A DNA stretch of 58,333 nt from Spirochaeta sp. (GTDB lineage Bacteria > Spirochaetota > Spirochaetia > Sphaerochaetales > Sphaerochaetaceae). How positions within the stretch are numbered: the first letter of the stretch is position 1; the number at the start of each line of letters is the position of its first letter. The stretch is from positions 1 to 58,333 of the forward strand of contig JAIMZO010000001.1 in assembly GCA_020054965.1 (NCBI GenBank), written 5' to 3'. This document shows positions 25,211 to 36,298 of the stretch, one piece after another. A program made the translations under genes and the position numbers. The notes under the pieces are model-generated. The model worked only from the letters and a program-made list of their open reading frames with translations, was not told the DNA's origin and made no database searches.

Positions 25211-26407
25211 ATGACTGATGAAAAAATGAGTGATACCTTCCACCGACTCACACTCAACGATGGAAGAGAGATTCTCCTTGTGGGCACAGCCCATGTATCC
25301 AAAGAGAGTGTTGATGAAGTGTCACAACTCATTGAAAGTGAGCAACCTGACCATATCTGCCTTGAGCTTGACGATGGACGGATGAAAAACAGGGAGGAGA
25401 AATCCTCTTGGTCAGATATGGACATCAAGAAGGTCCTCAGGGAAAATAAGGGATTCCTCCTGTTGGCGAATATGGCCCTCTCCTCCTTTCAGAAACGGAT
25501 GGGAGACCAATCAGGAAGCGCCCCAGGGGAAGAAATCCTCAGTGCAGCAAGACTGGCCAAGGAAAAAAAGATCCCCTACTCACTCTGTGACAGGGAAATC
25601 CAGGTCACGTTCAGCAGGGCATGGAGAAAGTCGAATCTCTGGAACAAGGCAAAACTCATTGCCACCATCATCAGTGCCGCTTTCAGTAAAGAAAAGATTT
25701 CCGAAGAGGAGCTGGAGTCCCTCAAAAAAGCCGATGTCATGCAAGGCATGATGGATGAGATGGCAAAGGAACTACCCTCTGTAAAGGAAGTGCTCATCGA
25801 CGAGCGGGACCGTTATCTGGCAACCAGCATCTTCCTCTCCCCTGGCAATAAAAAGCTTGCCGTCATTGGCGCAGGTCACCAAGGTGGGATCATCAGGACG
25901 ATCAAGGCAATCGAGGAGGGCACCATCGGTACCGACCTTTCAGACATCAGCACCACACCAAAGGGTGGTAAAGCCGGAAAGATTTTTTCCTGGGGCTTTC
26001 CCATACTTATTGTGGGAATCCTCTTGTATGGTTTCTTCAACCTCGGTCAGAGTGAAGGAATCAAGATGTTTGGGTACTGGCTGGCAGTGAACATGAGCTT
26101 CACTGCCATTGGTGCAATCCTTGCACTGGCCCATCCCCTCAACACATTGGTGAGTATATTGTCAGCCCCCCTTACAAGCCTCCATCCTGGGATTGGGGTT
26201 GGAATGGTGAGCGGATTGATGGAAGCAACACTCAGGAAGCCAAAGGTCCGTGATTTTGAGCAACTGGGGGAGGATGCAGCATCCTTCAGGGGGTGGTATC
26301 GAAACCGTGTATTGCACACCCTTCTTGTTTTCCTCTACACCAGCCTAGGAGCCTCCATCGGAAATGTTGTCATTTTCCCCATTCTTCTCAGCATGCTTGG
26401 TTCATAA
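25211..26407 (+). CDS. TraB/PrgY family membrane protein
   Basis: 398 aa. The family signature is near the N-terminus: EILLVGTAHVSKESVDEV, followed by the acidic strand DHICLELDDGR. Residues about 225-250 carry LIDERDRYLATSI and AVIGAGHQGGI, also conserved. Three to four membrane segments occupy the C-terminal 130 residues. PrgY members block peptide pheromone signalling in enterococci; general function is thought to be protease-like but unproven. ATG at 25211 is chosen because it follows the -10 box by 7 nt and opens the conserved region. Upstream frame to 25130 lacks homology-type signals. Confidence 0.85.
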   Translation: MTDEKMSDTFHRLTLNDGREILLVGTAHVSKESVDEVSQLIESEQPDHICLELDDGRMKNREEKSSWSDMDIKKVLRENKGFLLLANMALSSFQKRMGDQSGSAPGEEILSAARLAKEKKIPYSLCDREIQVTFSRAWRKSNLWNKAKLIATIISAAFSKEKISEEELESLKKADVMQGMMDEMAKELPSVKEVLIDERDRYLATSIFLSPGNKKLAVIGAGHQGGIIRTIKAIEEGTIGTDLSDISTTPKGGKAGKIFSWGFPILIVGILLYGFFNLGQSEGIKMFGYWLAVNMSFTAIGAILALAHPLNTLVSILSAPLTSLHPGIGVGMVSGLMEATLRKPKVRDFEQLGEDAASFRGWYRNRVLHTLLVFLYTSLGASIGNVVIFPILLSMLGS

Positions 26408-26535
26408 GGAAAGCTAACGAATATAGCAAGAGAGGTCGTATCGATGGATACAACCTTTTCCCGACTCTTTATCAATATATTTATTTCTTTCAATTGTATA
26501 TTATTATTTATTTGTTAGTATTGCTTACTATATAA

Positions 26536-27888
26536 TCACTTCAATGAATTCATAAGATCCAGGGCTTCCTTCACTGTAGAGCAAGCATGTTGAACCAGCG
26601 GGGAACGGGAAGCAGTCCTGGGTACTATTGAACGCTTGAAACCCAGCTCCTTGGCAGCCTTCTCTCGCTTTTCCGGAAACCCAACACCCCTTACTTCTCC
26701 AGCAAGGCTAAGCTCCCCATAGCTGACCAAGGCCCTGGGTATACTCTTGTTGGTCAGGGCAGACCAGAGGGCAAGGGCAAGGGGCAACTCAATGGATACC
26801 TCACTGAGTTTCATCCCTCCTGCTACATTGACATAGATATCCTGGTCACTGAGCCGTAGGCCTGCATGTCGCTCCAAAATTGCAGCAACGCGGGTAACCC
26901 TGGCGGTATCAATTCGGTCTGAATAGATTCGGGTATACCCATTCTTGGCACTGGTAGTCAGTGCCTGGATTTCCACCAAGAAGGTCCGCGACCCCTCGAT
27001 AACCGGTGTATAGGATATCCCAGGGGGTATGTCCTTCGTGAGCCTATCGGTAATAAAGAATGAGGACGGATTTGCCACTGGGCTGAGCCCTTTCCCATGC
27101 ATACTGAAAATACCGATTTCATCAACTGAGCCAAACCGATTCTTAGCAGCTCGAATCAACCGAATTCCACTGGAAATCTGCTCAAAGTAGATCACGGTAT
27201 CAACCAGATGCTCAATGACTTTTGGGCCAGCCAACACCCCTTCCTTCGTCACATGCCCGATAAGAAACAACGATATCCCCAACTGTTTGCAGAGACCAAC
27301 CAAGGTAGTGGAACAAGACCGGATCTGGTTCACTGACCCGGCAGGGGAAGGAATCTCATCACTGGTGAGTGTTTGTAGTGAATCGACAACGACTACATCA
27401 GGCTTCTCTTCACTCAAGAGACTTACCACCACTTCCACCCTGGTATCACAGAAAATGGAGATGGATGAAAGATTGAGTTCCAGTCGTTGGGCACGAAGCT
27501 TAACCTGACTGGGTGACTCCTCTCCAGAAATGTAGAGCACTTTCCGTCCGCTTGAGCACTTCTCAAGTACCTGGAGCATTAAGGTAGACTTGCCGATACC
27601 CGGCTCTCCCCCAAGGAGGATGGAAGAGCCACGCATGACTCCTCCACCGAGTACCCGGTCAAGTTCACTGATACCTGTCTCATACCGGAACAACGGATCA
27701 ATCTCAACTTCCTCCAAACTCACTGGCTTGGTGGCAGTGCTGATCACAGCACGCTTGCCATCGGAAGGCTTACTTACCGCTTCCTCTTCAAAGGTGTTCC
27801 AACTTCCGCAGTCTGGACAGCGTCCCAACCATTTTGTCTCAATCCTGCCACATTGGCTACAGACGTAATGAACAGCCTTTTCTTTCAC
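26536..27888 (-). CDS. radA: DNA repair protein RadA
   Basis: 450 aa. An N-terminal C4 zinc finger (CSQCGRIETKWLGRCPDCG) precedes a RecA-like ATPase with Walker A LLGGEPGIGKSTLML near 92, a Walker B strand VVVVDSLQTL near 175 and the RadA-specific KNRFGSVDEIG near 245. A Lon-like C-terminal domain follows. It promotes branch migration in recombination. GTG start at 27888 with AAGGAG 6 nt upstream. Last gene of parA-parB-immunophilin-radA, 25 bp after the preceding stop. The 128 bp beyond its 3' end are AT-rich with no gene. Confidence 0.96.
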   Translation of the reverse strand: MKEKAVHYVCSQCGRIETKWLGRCPDCGSWNTFEEEAVSKPSDGKRAVISTATKPVSLEEVEIDPLFRYETGISELDRVLGGGVMRGSSILLGGEPGIGKSTLMLQVLEKCSSGRKVLYISGEESPSQVKLRAQRLELNLSSISIFCDTRVEVVVSLLSEEKPDVVVVDSLQTLTSDEIPSPAGSVNQIRSCSTTLVGLCKQLGISLFLIGHVTKEGVLAGPKVIEHLVDTVIYFEQISSGIRLIRAAKNRFGSVDEIGIFSMHGKGLSPVANPSSFFITDRLTKDIPPGISYTPVIEGSRTFLVEIQALTTSAKNGYTRIYSDRIDTARVTRVAAILERHAGLRLSDQDIYVNVAGGMKLSEVSIELPLALALWSALTNKSIPRALVSYGELSLAGEVRGVGFPEKREKAAKELGFKRSIVPRTASRSPLVQHACSTVKEALDLMNSLK

Positions 27889-27913
27889 AAGTATCTCCTT
27901 CTTATATATCTAA

Positions 27914-28864
27914 TTAAAACTTTATCAACTCCACATCGAAAATCAGATAGGAGTTGGGAGGGATAACCCCGGGATATCCCATGGTCCCGTATCCGAGTTC
28001 AGGGGGGATGATCAGGGTCCGCTGTTCTCCTACGGTCATGGTCTTCAAGGCCTCATTCCATCCTTCAATTACCTGTCCGATTGCAAACTGCGCTGGGGTC
28101 CCCCTCTGCACTGAACTATCAAAAATCCTTCCATCAAGCAAGGATCCAGTATAGTGAACGGTTACCGTCTGGCCGTGTTTCGGGCTTTTCTTTCCTTCAC
28201 CGTCCTTCTTTACTACATACCGAAGGCCTGTCTCTGTCACTTTTGCATCAGGCCAACGATTCTTCAGCTCTTTCTCAAGCTTCTCTTTTTCCTTGGCTTC
28301 GCGGCTCTTGTTCTTTTCCTCTGCTGCAAGTACGTACTGGGTAAAGATCTCACGAGAGACTTCAAATGCCTCAGCTTCCTTTCCTACGCGTACAATCTCA
28401 ACACGACTGAGCTTATCACCTTGTGCTATGGAGTTCACCACATCCATGCCCTCTACAACATGACCAAAGACGGAATGCTTTCCATCCAGCCAAGGTGTCG
28501 CCACATGCGTGATAAAAAATTGGCTTCCATTTGTTCCGGGCCCAGCGTTTGCCATGGAGAGAACCCCTGGTTCGGTATGTTTCAATGAATCATCGAACTC
28601 ATCTGGGAACGTATATCCGGGACCACCGGTCCCATTTCCTTTGGGGCATCCACCTTGGATCATGAAGTTTTCAATGACCCGATGGAAGGTAAGATTTGTA
28701 TAAAAAGGCTTTCCTTCCCCATTCACATTCAAAACTCCCTCTGCAAGCCCTACAAAGTTTGCAGTGGTCATTGGAGCTTTCTTGCTCTCAAGGAATAGTG
28801 TGATGTCACCCTTACTGGTATGCAATACGGCATACAAGCCGTCTTTCAATTCTTTCTTATCCAT
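27914..28864 (-). CDS. Dual-family immunophilin: cyclophilin-FKBP fusion
   Basis: 316 aa with two different peptidyl-prolyl isomerase domains. Residues 10-165 form a cyclophilin ([41 protein letters not shown]). Residues 170-215 are a charged helical linker. Residues 215-316 form an FKBP domain ([55 protein letters not shown]). Both active sites look complete. No signal peptide, so cytosolic folding catalyst. GGAG precedes the ATG. It lies 17 bp after parB and 25 bp before radA. Confidence 0.95.
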   Translation of the reverse strand: MDKKELKDGLYAVLHTSKGDITLFLESKKAPMTTANFVGLAEGVLNVNGEGKPFYTNLTFHRVIENFMIQGGCPKGNGTGGPGYTFPDEFDDSLKHTEPGVLSMANAGPGTNGSQFFITHVATPWLDGKHSVFGHVVEGMDVVNSIAQGDKLSRVEIVRVGKEAEAFEVSREIFTQYVLAAEEKNKSREAKEKEKLEKELKNRWPDAKVTETGLRYVVKKDGEGKKSPKHGQTVTVHYTGSLLDGRIFDSSVQRGTPAQFAIGQVIEGWNEALKTMTVGEQRTLIIPPELGYGTMGYPGVIPPNSYLIFDVELIKF

Positions 28865-28881
28865 TTTTTCTCCTTACTTTC

Positions 28882-29832
28882 TTATAGTTCAAACAATCCC
28901 TGATTTGGCATCAGCAACTGATACAGTCTTTCCAATTCTTCACTACTGGTAAAGGGAATCTCAATCTTTCCTTTTTCCAGTGACCCTTTAATCTCGACCT
29001 GCGATCCTACTGCATGCAGGAATTTATCCTCAATTGCAATAATCTCTGGAGCCTTCGCCAGACTCTTCCTGGCCCGTTTCTTCTTCTGATATGCAGCACG
29101 TTTACCCATATTGAACTGTGAAGCCAGCTGTTCCGTTGCCCGTACTGAAAGATCTTTCTCCAGAACGGTACGATAAAGGATTTCCCTGTCCGCAGGATTC
29201 ACCACGGAAAGAATCGCCCTCGCCTGACCTGCAGTAAATTTGCCGTTCAATAAATCCTGCTGCATGGATGAGCTCAACTGTAAAAGCCGGATGCTATTAC
29301 TGATTGTGGACCTATTCTTTCCCAGCCGCTTCGCCAACTCCTCTTGGGTTATCCCTGCTTCTTGAATAAGGTAAGCATACGCCTTCGCTTCTTCAATAGG
29401 GTTCAGACTTTCTCTCTGAATATTCTCTATGAGAGAGACTTCCAATCGTTGCATCTGGGTGAAATCTTTCACCAGTACCGGTATCCGCTCGAGCCCGGCA
29501 ATTTTCGCAGCCCGGTATCTTCTCTCTCCTGCAACAATGCTATACAACCCTGGAGCGATCTCCTCTACCAGGATAGGCTGCAACACACCTTCTCGTTTGA
29601 TCGACTGGCTCAATTCTTCCAGTGCTTCCTGGTTGAAATCTTTTCTGGGTTGGTTTGGGTTTGCACGAATTTGTTCTACAGGGACTTCAAGAACACGTTG
29701 GCCTTTCTCTGCATCTGGTTTTGATGAAGCTAGGCCAAGGGCGGAGTCCAAAACTGAATCAAATGAATAGTCTTGCATCAAGGAGCCTATTCCTTTCCCC
29801 AACCCATGTTTCTTATTGGTTTCTTGCGACAC
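28882..29832 (-). CDS. parB: Chromosome partitioning protein ParB
   Basis: 316 aa. GTG start at 29832, with AAGGAGG 9 nt upstream; a TTG at 29841 abuts that ribosome site and is rejected. The N-terminal GLGKGIGSLM motif matches the ParA-stimulating tail. The ParB/Srx CTP-binding domain has PNQPRKDF, ILVEEI and the arginine patch GERRYRAA. The helix-turn-helix DNA-binding domain (EELAKRLGKNRSTISN) is followed by a C-terminal dimerisation helix. It spreads from parS to organise the origin region. The start overlaps the parA 3' end by 20 bp. Three parS sites lie 1.1-1.4 kb upstream. Confidence 0.97.
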   Translation of the reverse strand: MSQETNKKHGLGKGIGSLMQDYSFDSVLDSALGLASSKPDAEKGQRVLEVPVEQIRANPNQPRKDFNQEALEELSQSIKREGVLQPILVEEIAPGLYSIVAGERRYRAAKIAGLERIPVLVKDFTQMQRLEVSLIENIQRESLNPIEEAKAYAYLIQEAGITQEELAKRLGKNRSTISNSIRLLQLSSSMQQDLLNGKFTAGQARAILSVVNPADREILYRTVLEKDLSVRATEQLASQFNMGKRAAYQKKKRARKSLAKAPEIIAIEDKFLHAVGSQVEIKGSLEKGKIEIPFTSSEELERLYQLLMPNQGLFEL

Positions 29833-30583
29833 GTTTTGCAACCTCCTTGGCTAACGCCTTGTATGCTTTTGCCCCACTGCTTGAACCATCGTACACGGTA
29901 ATCGGGAGTCCATGGGAAGGGGCTTCAGCAAGTCGGATATTTCTGGGAATCATAGTCTTGAAGACCAACTGGGGGAAAAAGGAACTCACATCTTCAACTA
30001 CTTCCTTAGCCAGATTAGTACGCTTGCTATACATGGTGAAAAGAATACCCAGCACTTCAAGATCAGGATTAATCGATTTCTTCATGTTCCCCACAGTTCT
30101 TGTCAACAAGCTCAACCCTTCCATTGCCAAGTATTCACACTGCATTGGAATGATCACTTTCTTGGCCCATGCCATTGCATTGACCGTGACCAACCCAAGA
30201 GAAGGAGGACAGTCTGCAAGGATATACTCCCAAGAATTCTCCAATGGCGATAAAGCCCGTTTAATAAAAAACTCTCGCTCTTCCTCATCAACCAGCTCGA
30301 TATTCAAACCAGCCATGTTGATATTGCTGGGAATAGCGTAGAGATTCTTGACAGGGGTCTGTTGAATCGCATCCTCAGCGGGAAGATGACCCGCTATTAC
30401 CTCATATATACCAGGTTGCCTCCCATCAATGGAGGTAGCACTTGTAAGATTACCCTGGGCATCCAAATCGATCAACAGGACCTTCTTGCCCTGCCCCGCC
30501 AACGCAGCTCCCAAGTTGACTGCTGAGGTGGTTTTACCTACTCCACCTTTTTGGTTCAAAAACAGTATTGTTTGTGCACTCAT
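29813..30583 (-). CDS. parA: Chromosome partitioning ATPase ParA (Soj)
   Basis: 256 aa. Deviant Walker A FLNQKGGVGKTTSAVNLGAA at the N-terminus, Walker A' LIDLDAQGN, and Walker B YILADCPPSLG near 120. No N-terminal HTH, as in chromosomal Soj proteins. It works with ParB to separate replicated origins. The start at 30583 has no Shine-Dalgarno sequence and follows a -10 box by 7 nt; an ATG at 30610 would lie upstream of that promoter. First gene of a four-gene operon with parB, an immunophilin and radA. Confidence 0.97.
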   Translation of the reverse strand: MSAQTILFLNQKGGVGKTTSAVNLGAALAGQGKKVLLIDLDAQGNLTSATSIDGRQPGIYEVIAGHLPAEDAIQQTPVKNLYAIPSNINMAGLNIELVDEEEREFFIKRALSPLENSWEYILADCPPSLGLVTVNAMAWAKKVIIPMQCEYLAMEGLSLLTRTVGNMKKSINPDLEVLGILFTMYSKRTNLAKEVVEDVSSFFPQLVFKTMIPRNIRLAEAPSHGLPITVYDGSSSGAKAYKALAKEVAKRVARNQ

Positions 30584-30590
30584 GGTATTC

Positions 30591-30619
30591 ACTATACGTA
30601 ATAAATGCATTCATGTCAC
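30591..30619 (-). promoter_or_regulatory. Promoter of the parA operon, leaderless type
   Basis: Minus strand: GTGACA (30619-30614, 5 of 6 to TTGACA), 17-bp spacer, TATAGT (30596-30591), then 7 nt to the parA ATG. Confidence 0.6.
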
Positions 30620-30636
30620 CCAATAAGGGAGTTAAC

Positions 30637-30665
30637 TTGACCCTTCTTCATCTCTATAGTATCTT
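30637..30665 (+). promoter_or_regulatory. Candidate promoter of the NifU-like gene
   Basis: TTGACC (30637-30642), 17-bp spacer, TATCTT (30660-30665). Unlike its neighbour parA, the gene has a leader with a GGAGG ribosome site. Confidence 0.4.
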
Positions 30666-30696
30666 CAAGGTACCGTACCGTATGGAGGATACTTAC

Positions 30697-30927
30697 ATGA
30701 GAGAAGATAAAGTCAAAAAGGCAATTGAGGACATTAGGCCCTCTTTGCAAAATGACGGTGGAGATATCGAGTTCATCAGTTTGGTTGGCAATGATGTAAC
30801 TGTTCGTCTTGTTGGCGCATGTGCTGGCTGCCCGATGTCCCAGATGACCCTGAAAGGTGGTGTAGAACGCTACCTTCGCAACTTTGTTGATCCGAATCTA
30901 ACTGTGGTAAATACCCCAGATCTATAG
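30697..30927 (+). CDS. NifU-like C-terminal domain Fe-S scaffold protein
   Basis: 76 aa. Start at 30697 with GGAGG 8 nt upstream. The whole protein is one NifU C-terminal (NFU) domain: LQNDGGDIEFISL, then the cluster-binding CxxC in VGACAGCPMSQMTLKGGVE. It would hold and hand over Fe-S clusters. Family members of this length are common in spirochaetes and firmicutes. Divergent from parA; followed by the parS region. Confidence 0.92.
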   Translation: MREDKVKKAIEDIRPSLQNDGGDIEFISLVGNDVTVRLVGACAGCPMSQMTLKGGVERYLRNFVDPNLTVVNTPDL

Positions 30928-30950
30928 TATTCAGAGAATCAAGCATGATG

Positions 30951-30966
30951 CGTTTCACGTGAAACA
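30951..30966. other. parS site 1
   Basis: CGTTTCACGTGAAACA matches the bacterial consensus TGTTTCACGTGAAACA at 15 of 16 positions; the inner 14-bp palindrome is intact. Confidence 0.92.
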
Positions 30967-31053
30967 TTCGCGTGGAACGTATTTTTTTTATACCCTGAAT
31001 CACGTTTCGAAATACGCATTCTATTCGAATCAAATCTCTACCAAGATAATCGA

Positions 31054-31069
31054 TGTTTCACGTGAAACA
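31054..31069. other. parS site 2
   Basis: TGTTTCACGTGAAACA, perfect match to the 16-bp consensus. Same spacing class as the others (103 bp from site 1). Confidence 0.96.
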
Positions 31070-31230
31070 ATCTTCGAAGACAATACCCGTTCCTGAACGT
31101 GTCTGAGCCATACGATCAATACTCCTTGTGTATACCAGACTCCACGTACAAAAAGAACGTGCTATTGTATATATTGCATTACCTCGTGTGCTCTTGTACT
31201 ACCATCCAGTCCCCTATTCCTTCTACCAGA

Positions 31231-31246
31231 TGTTTCACGTGAAACA
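31231..31246. other. parS site 3
   Basis: TGTTTCACGTGAAACA, perfect 16-bp match, 177 bp from site 2. Confidence 0.96.
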
Positions 31247-31440
31247 GGACTGGCTTCAACATGGCCATACTATCCTTCTGAGCAAGTTGAATTCTCCTTG
31301 GTTGGTTTTTCACCTTCGATTTTGAAATGTTTTTCAAATATCCCAAAAACAGCAATTCAGCGCTCTATTTGCAGGTTTTTGAACCAATGTTTCTGTATAA
31401 CGATACAGATTTGTGTGGGCAATTGAGCAAATTTTTGGCA

Positions 31441-31474
31441 ATAAAATAGGCTGTTTTCTCAATGGAAAACAGCC
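31441..31474 (-). terminator. Intrinsic terminator of gyrB-gyrA
   Basis: Perfect 10-bp stem GGCTGTTTTC/GAAAACAGCC with a 6-nt loop. Read on the minus strand it is followed by TATTTTATT. Lies 24 bp after the gyrA stop. Confidence 0.85.
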
Positions 31475-31497
31475 CGATATACTACTTAACAGATGTT

Positions 31498-34056
31498 TTA
31501 TTCGTTATCTGAATCGTCAGTTACCACATCTTCAGATTCATCATCATCAACATCCTCATCTTGAACCACATCCTCTGGATTTGGTGCTTCAGGAATCTCT
31601 ACTTCTTCCTCTTCATCTTTCTCAGTAGAAGCGATGGCTACGATGGAGTCGTTTTTCCACTTCATCGACACCACACGGACTCCGGAAGCATTTCTCCCTT
31701 GCACCGAGATGGCATCACAATGAACTCTCAGCGTCTGTCCCATCATGGTGACACACACTACATCGTTATCATCATTCACACTCAGCACACCCACGATAAA
31801 GGAGGCCTTTGTTCCAAGACGGAAGATCTTCTGTCCCTGTGTTCCTCTACCATGTACATTGAAGCTGTCAAAGGTGACTTGCTTGCCCTGCCCATTTTCA
31901 GTAATCATGAGGATTCTGCGGGAATCATCTACCTTCAACAGTCCAGCAACCTGGTCATCTCCAATCAGGCGGATACCGCGAACACCACGGCTAGCTCTTC
32001 CCATTGCCCGTATATCACTTTGGCGGAACCTGAGTCCACGGCCATTCTTGGTGATCAACATGACCTCGTCACCTTCCTCAACAAGGTCACAGCTCAGGAG
32101 CTCATCACCTTCATCCAGGAACAAGGCCCTGATACCACGAACCCTTGCATTCACGAAGTTGGACAACGATACCTTTTTCACAACACCCTGACGGGTAGCC
32201 ATCATCAGGTACTTATCCTCACTGAATTCCTTGAATGAAATGATTGAAGTGATCTTCTCGGAGGTTTCCAGCTGAAGAATATTCTTGATACTGGTCCCCT
32301 TCGCCGTTTTGGTAGCTTCAGGAATCTGGAATCCCTTGATATAGTAAGCCTTTCCAGCATTGCTGACGAACATCACATATTCATGGGTTGAAGCAACAAA
32401 CATATGGTCGACGAAATCGCCATCCTGCAACTTGGTTGTCCTGGTTCCCTTGCCTGCGCGTCCATGAGCGTCATACTCCTCGACGGGAATTCGCTTTGCA
32501 AAGCCCTTGTTGCTGATCAATACAACGACAGATTCTTCCTTGATGAAATCCTCATCCGTTGCCTGTCCCAACTCCTCTCGGGCAATCCTCGTAAGCCTGC
32601 GGTCTTTTGGGACAAGGGTGGAGGGAAGGGAACGAACTTCAGATTTGACAACGTCCAATATCTTCTGGTCGTCCGCAAGCAAATCCTGATAGTAGGTTAT
32701 CTTCTGTTCAAGTTCTCCCAATTCATCCAAGATCTTGGAAGTCTCAAGATGACTCAAGCGACCAAGTTTCATGTCGATGATCGCCTGTGCCTGGATATCA
32801 TCCAACCCAAAACGTTCAACGAGACGATTTGCAGCTATCGTATTATCGTCAGACTCCTTGATGATCTTGATCACTTCATCGATGTTATCAAGACCGATTT
32901 TCAAGCCCCTGAGAATATGGGCACGCTCCTGTGCCTTGCGCAAATCATACCTTGTCCGTCTTGTTACCACCTCAGTTCGGTGCTCAATATAATACAGCAA
33001 CATCTCCTTGAGTGTGAGCAACTGAGGCCTTCCCTTCACCAGTGCAAGATTGTTTACATTGAAATTTGACTGTAGGGCAGTTCGGCTGAACAACTGATTG
33101 AGCACCACCATCGGCTCGGAACCCATCTTCAGCTCCACCACGATCCTGATACCGTTACGGTCAGACTCGTCGCGTATTGCACTGATCATAGGAATCGCAC
33201 CATCCTTGCGGAGATCATCAATCTTCTTCACCAAATCGGCTTTATTGACTTGGTAGGGTATCTCGGTGAACACAATCTGATCATGACCACGGTCACTCTC
33301 CTCAATCTCGTACACAGAGCGCATGACAATCTTGCCACGTCCGGTGGTAAAGGCATCCTTGATACCCTGCACACCACAGATGACTCCTCCTGAGGGGAAA
33401 TCAGGACCCTTGATATGTTCCATCAACTCATCAATGGTGATATCAGGGTTGTCAATGACTGCACAGATTGCGTCAGAGATTTCCTGTAGGTTGTGTGGAG
33501 CCATATTGGTGGCCATTCCAACTGCAATTCCACTACTTCCGTTTGCCAGCAGGAAGGGGAATGAACCAGGGAGTACCAGAGGCTCTGTCATCGAGTCATC
33601 ATAGTTCGGCCCGAAATCAACCGTCTCTTTCTGGATATCCTGCAACATTTCCTCGCCGATTCGGCTCATCTTAGCCTCGGTATATCGCATTGCTGCTGCC
33701 GGGTCACCATCAATCGACCCAAAGTTGCCCTGGGGGTTTACCACCGGGTAGCGCAAGGAAAAATCCTGCGCCAGGCGCACCAATGCATCATATACCGATC
33801 CATCCCCATGGGGATGGTATTTACCAAGTACATCACCAACAATACGAGCACATTTCTTATATGAGGAGTTGGCTCTCAGACCCATCTCATACATATCAAA
33901 GAGGATTCTTCTGTGGACCGGCTTGAGACCGTCACGTACATCAGGGAGAGCCCTGCTGACAATGACTGACATGGCATAGTTGAGATACGAGGTTCGCATC
34001 TCCTTTGCCACGTCTACAATTATTGTCCTATTTTCGTTTACTTCTTCCACGATCAT
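31498..34056 (-). CDS. gyrA: DNA gyrase subunit A
   Basis: 852 aa. The N-terminal winged-helix domain includes [20 protein letters not shown] and the quinolone-region/active-site segment [20 protein letters not shown], with the catalytic Tyr in AAMRYTEAK. The coiled-coil tower and a C-terminal beta-pinwheel follow, with the GyrA box-like turn near KGTRTTKL. The tail is a long acidic run of Asp/Glu/Val. With GyrB it introduces negative supercoils. Starts 9 bp after the gyrB stop with AAGGA nearby; same transcript, ended by the hairpin at 31441-31474. Confidence 0.97.
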   Translation of the reverse strand: MIVEEVNENRTIIVDVAKEMRTSYLNYAMSVIVSRALPDVRDGLKPVHRRILFDMYEMGLRANSSYKKCARIVGDVLGKYHPHGDGSVYDALVRLAQDFSLRYPVVNPQGNFGSIDGDPAAAMRYTEAKMSRIGEEMLQDIQKETVDFGPNYDDSMTEPLVLPGSFPFLLANGSSGIAVGMATNMAPHNLQEISDAICAVIDNPDITIDELMEHIKGPDFPSGGVICGVQGIKDAFTTGRGKIVMRSVYEIEESDRGHDQIVFTEIPYQVNKADLVKKIDDLRKDGAIPMISAIRDESDRNGIRIVVELKMGSEPMVVLNQLFSRTALQSNFNVNNLALVKGRPQLLTLKEMLLYYIEHRTEVVTRRTRYDLRKAQERAHILRGLKIGLDNIDEVIKIIKESDDNTIAANRLVERFGLDDIQAQAIIDMKLGRLSHLETSKILDELGELEQKITYYQDLLADDQKILDVVKSEVRSLPSTLVPKDRRLTRIAREELGQATDEDFIKEESVVVLISNKGFAKRIPVEEYDAHGRAGKGTRTTKLQDGDFVDHMFVASTHEYVMFVSNAGKAYYIKGFQIPEATKTAKGTSIKNILQLETSEKITSIISFKEFSEDKYLMMATRQGVVKKVSLSNFVNARVRGIRALFLDEGDELLSCDLVEEGDEVMLITKNGRGLRFRQSDIRAMGRASRGVRGIRLIGDDQVAGLLKVDDSRRILMITENGQGKQVTFDSFNVHGRGTQGQKIFRLGTKASFIVGVLSVNDDNDVVCVTMMGQTLRVHCDAISVQGRNASGVRVVSMKWKNDSIVAIASTEKDEEEEVEIPEAPNPEDVVQDEDVDDDESEDVVTDDSDNE

Positions 34057-34065
34057 GTCCTTATA

Positions 34066-36102
<2,037 letters not shown>

Positions 36103-36263
36103 TTATATCCTTATGTAATAATAAAAAAAATAGCTGTATCAATTCTTATCAAGTATACCAAAATTATGGGGGAGTTGCAAGCTTGCACACAAATTCAAGC
36201 CAATTTATTACTTCTTTTATTACAAGATTTTATAAACAACAGTTTCGGTTAGCTGTACAATAC

Positions 36264-36292
36264 TTGCACCGTCTCACGCTACAAGGTAAAAT
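36264..36292 (+). promoter_or_regulatory. dnaA promoter, leaderless type
   Basis: TTGCAC (36264-36269), 17-bp spacer, TAAAAT (36287-36292), then 6 nt to the dnaA ATG. An AAGG at 36283-36286 is 12 nt from the ATG, too far for a normal ribosome site. A second possible promoter (TAAACA, 17 bp, TACAAT 36256-36261) would give a short leader. Confidence 0.5.
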
Positions 36293-36298
36293 GGCCGC

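Larger units (their letters stand above)
30928..31497. other. 570-bp non-coding segment holding three parS sites
   Basis: AT-rich gap between the NifU-like gene and the end of gyrA. It holds three parS sites (listed separately) and the gyrA terminator. I see no convincing gene in the remaining sequence. It acts as the centromere-like region for ParB, about 6-7 kb from oriC. Confidence 0.8.

Noticed and set aside
26408..26535. Possible small RNA or gene in the AT-rich gap after the TraB gene
   Set aside because: No promoter, hairpin-T-run or coding signal that stands out.
31021..31500. Possible second origin in the parS region
   Set aside because: AT-rich, but no TTATCCACA boxes were found there; the DnaA boxes are in the dnaA-dnaN gap.
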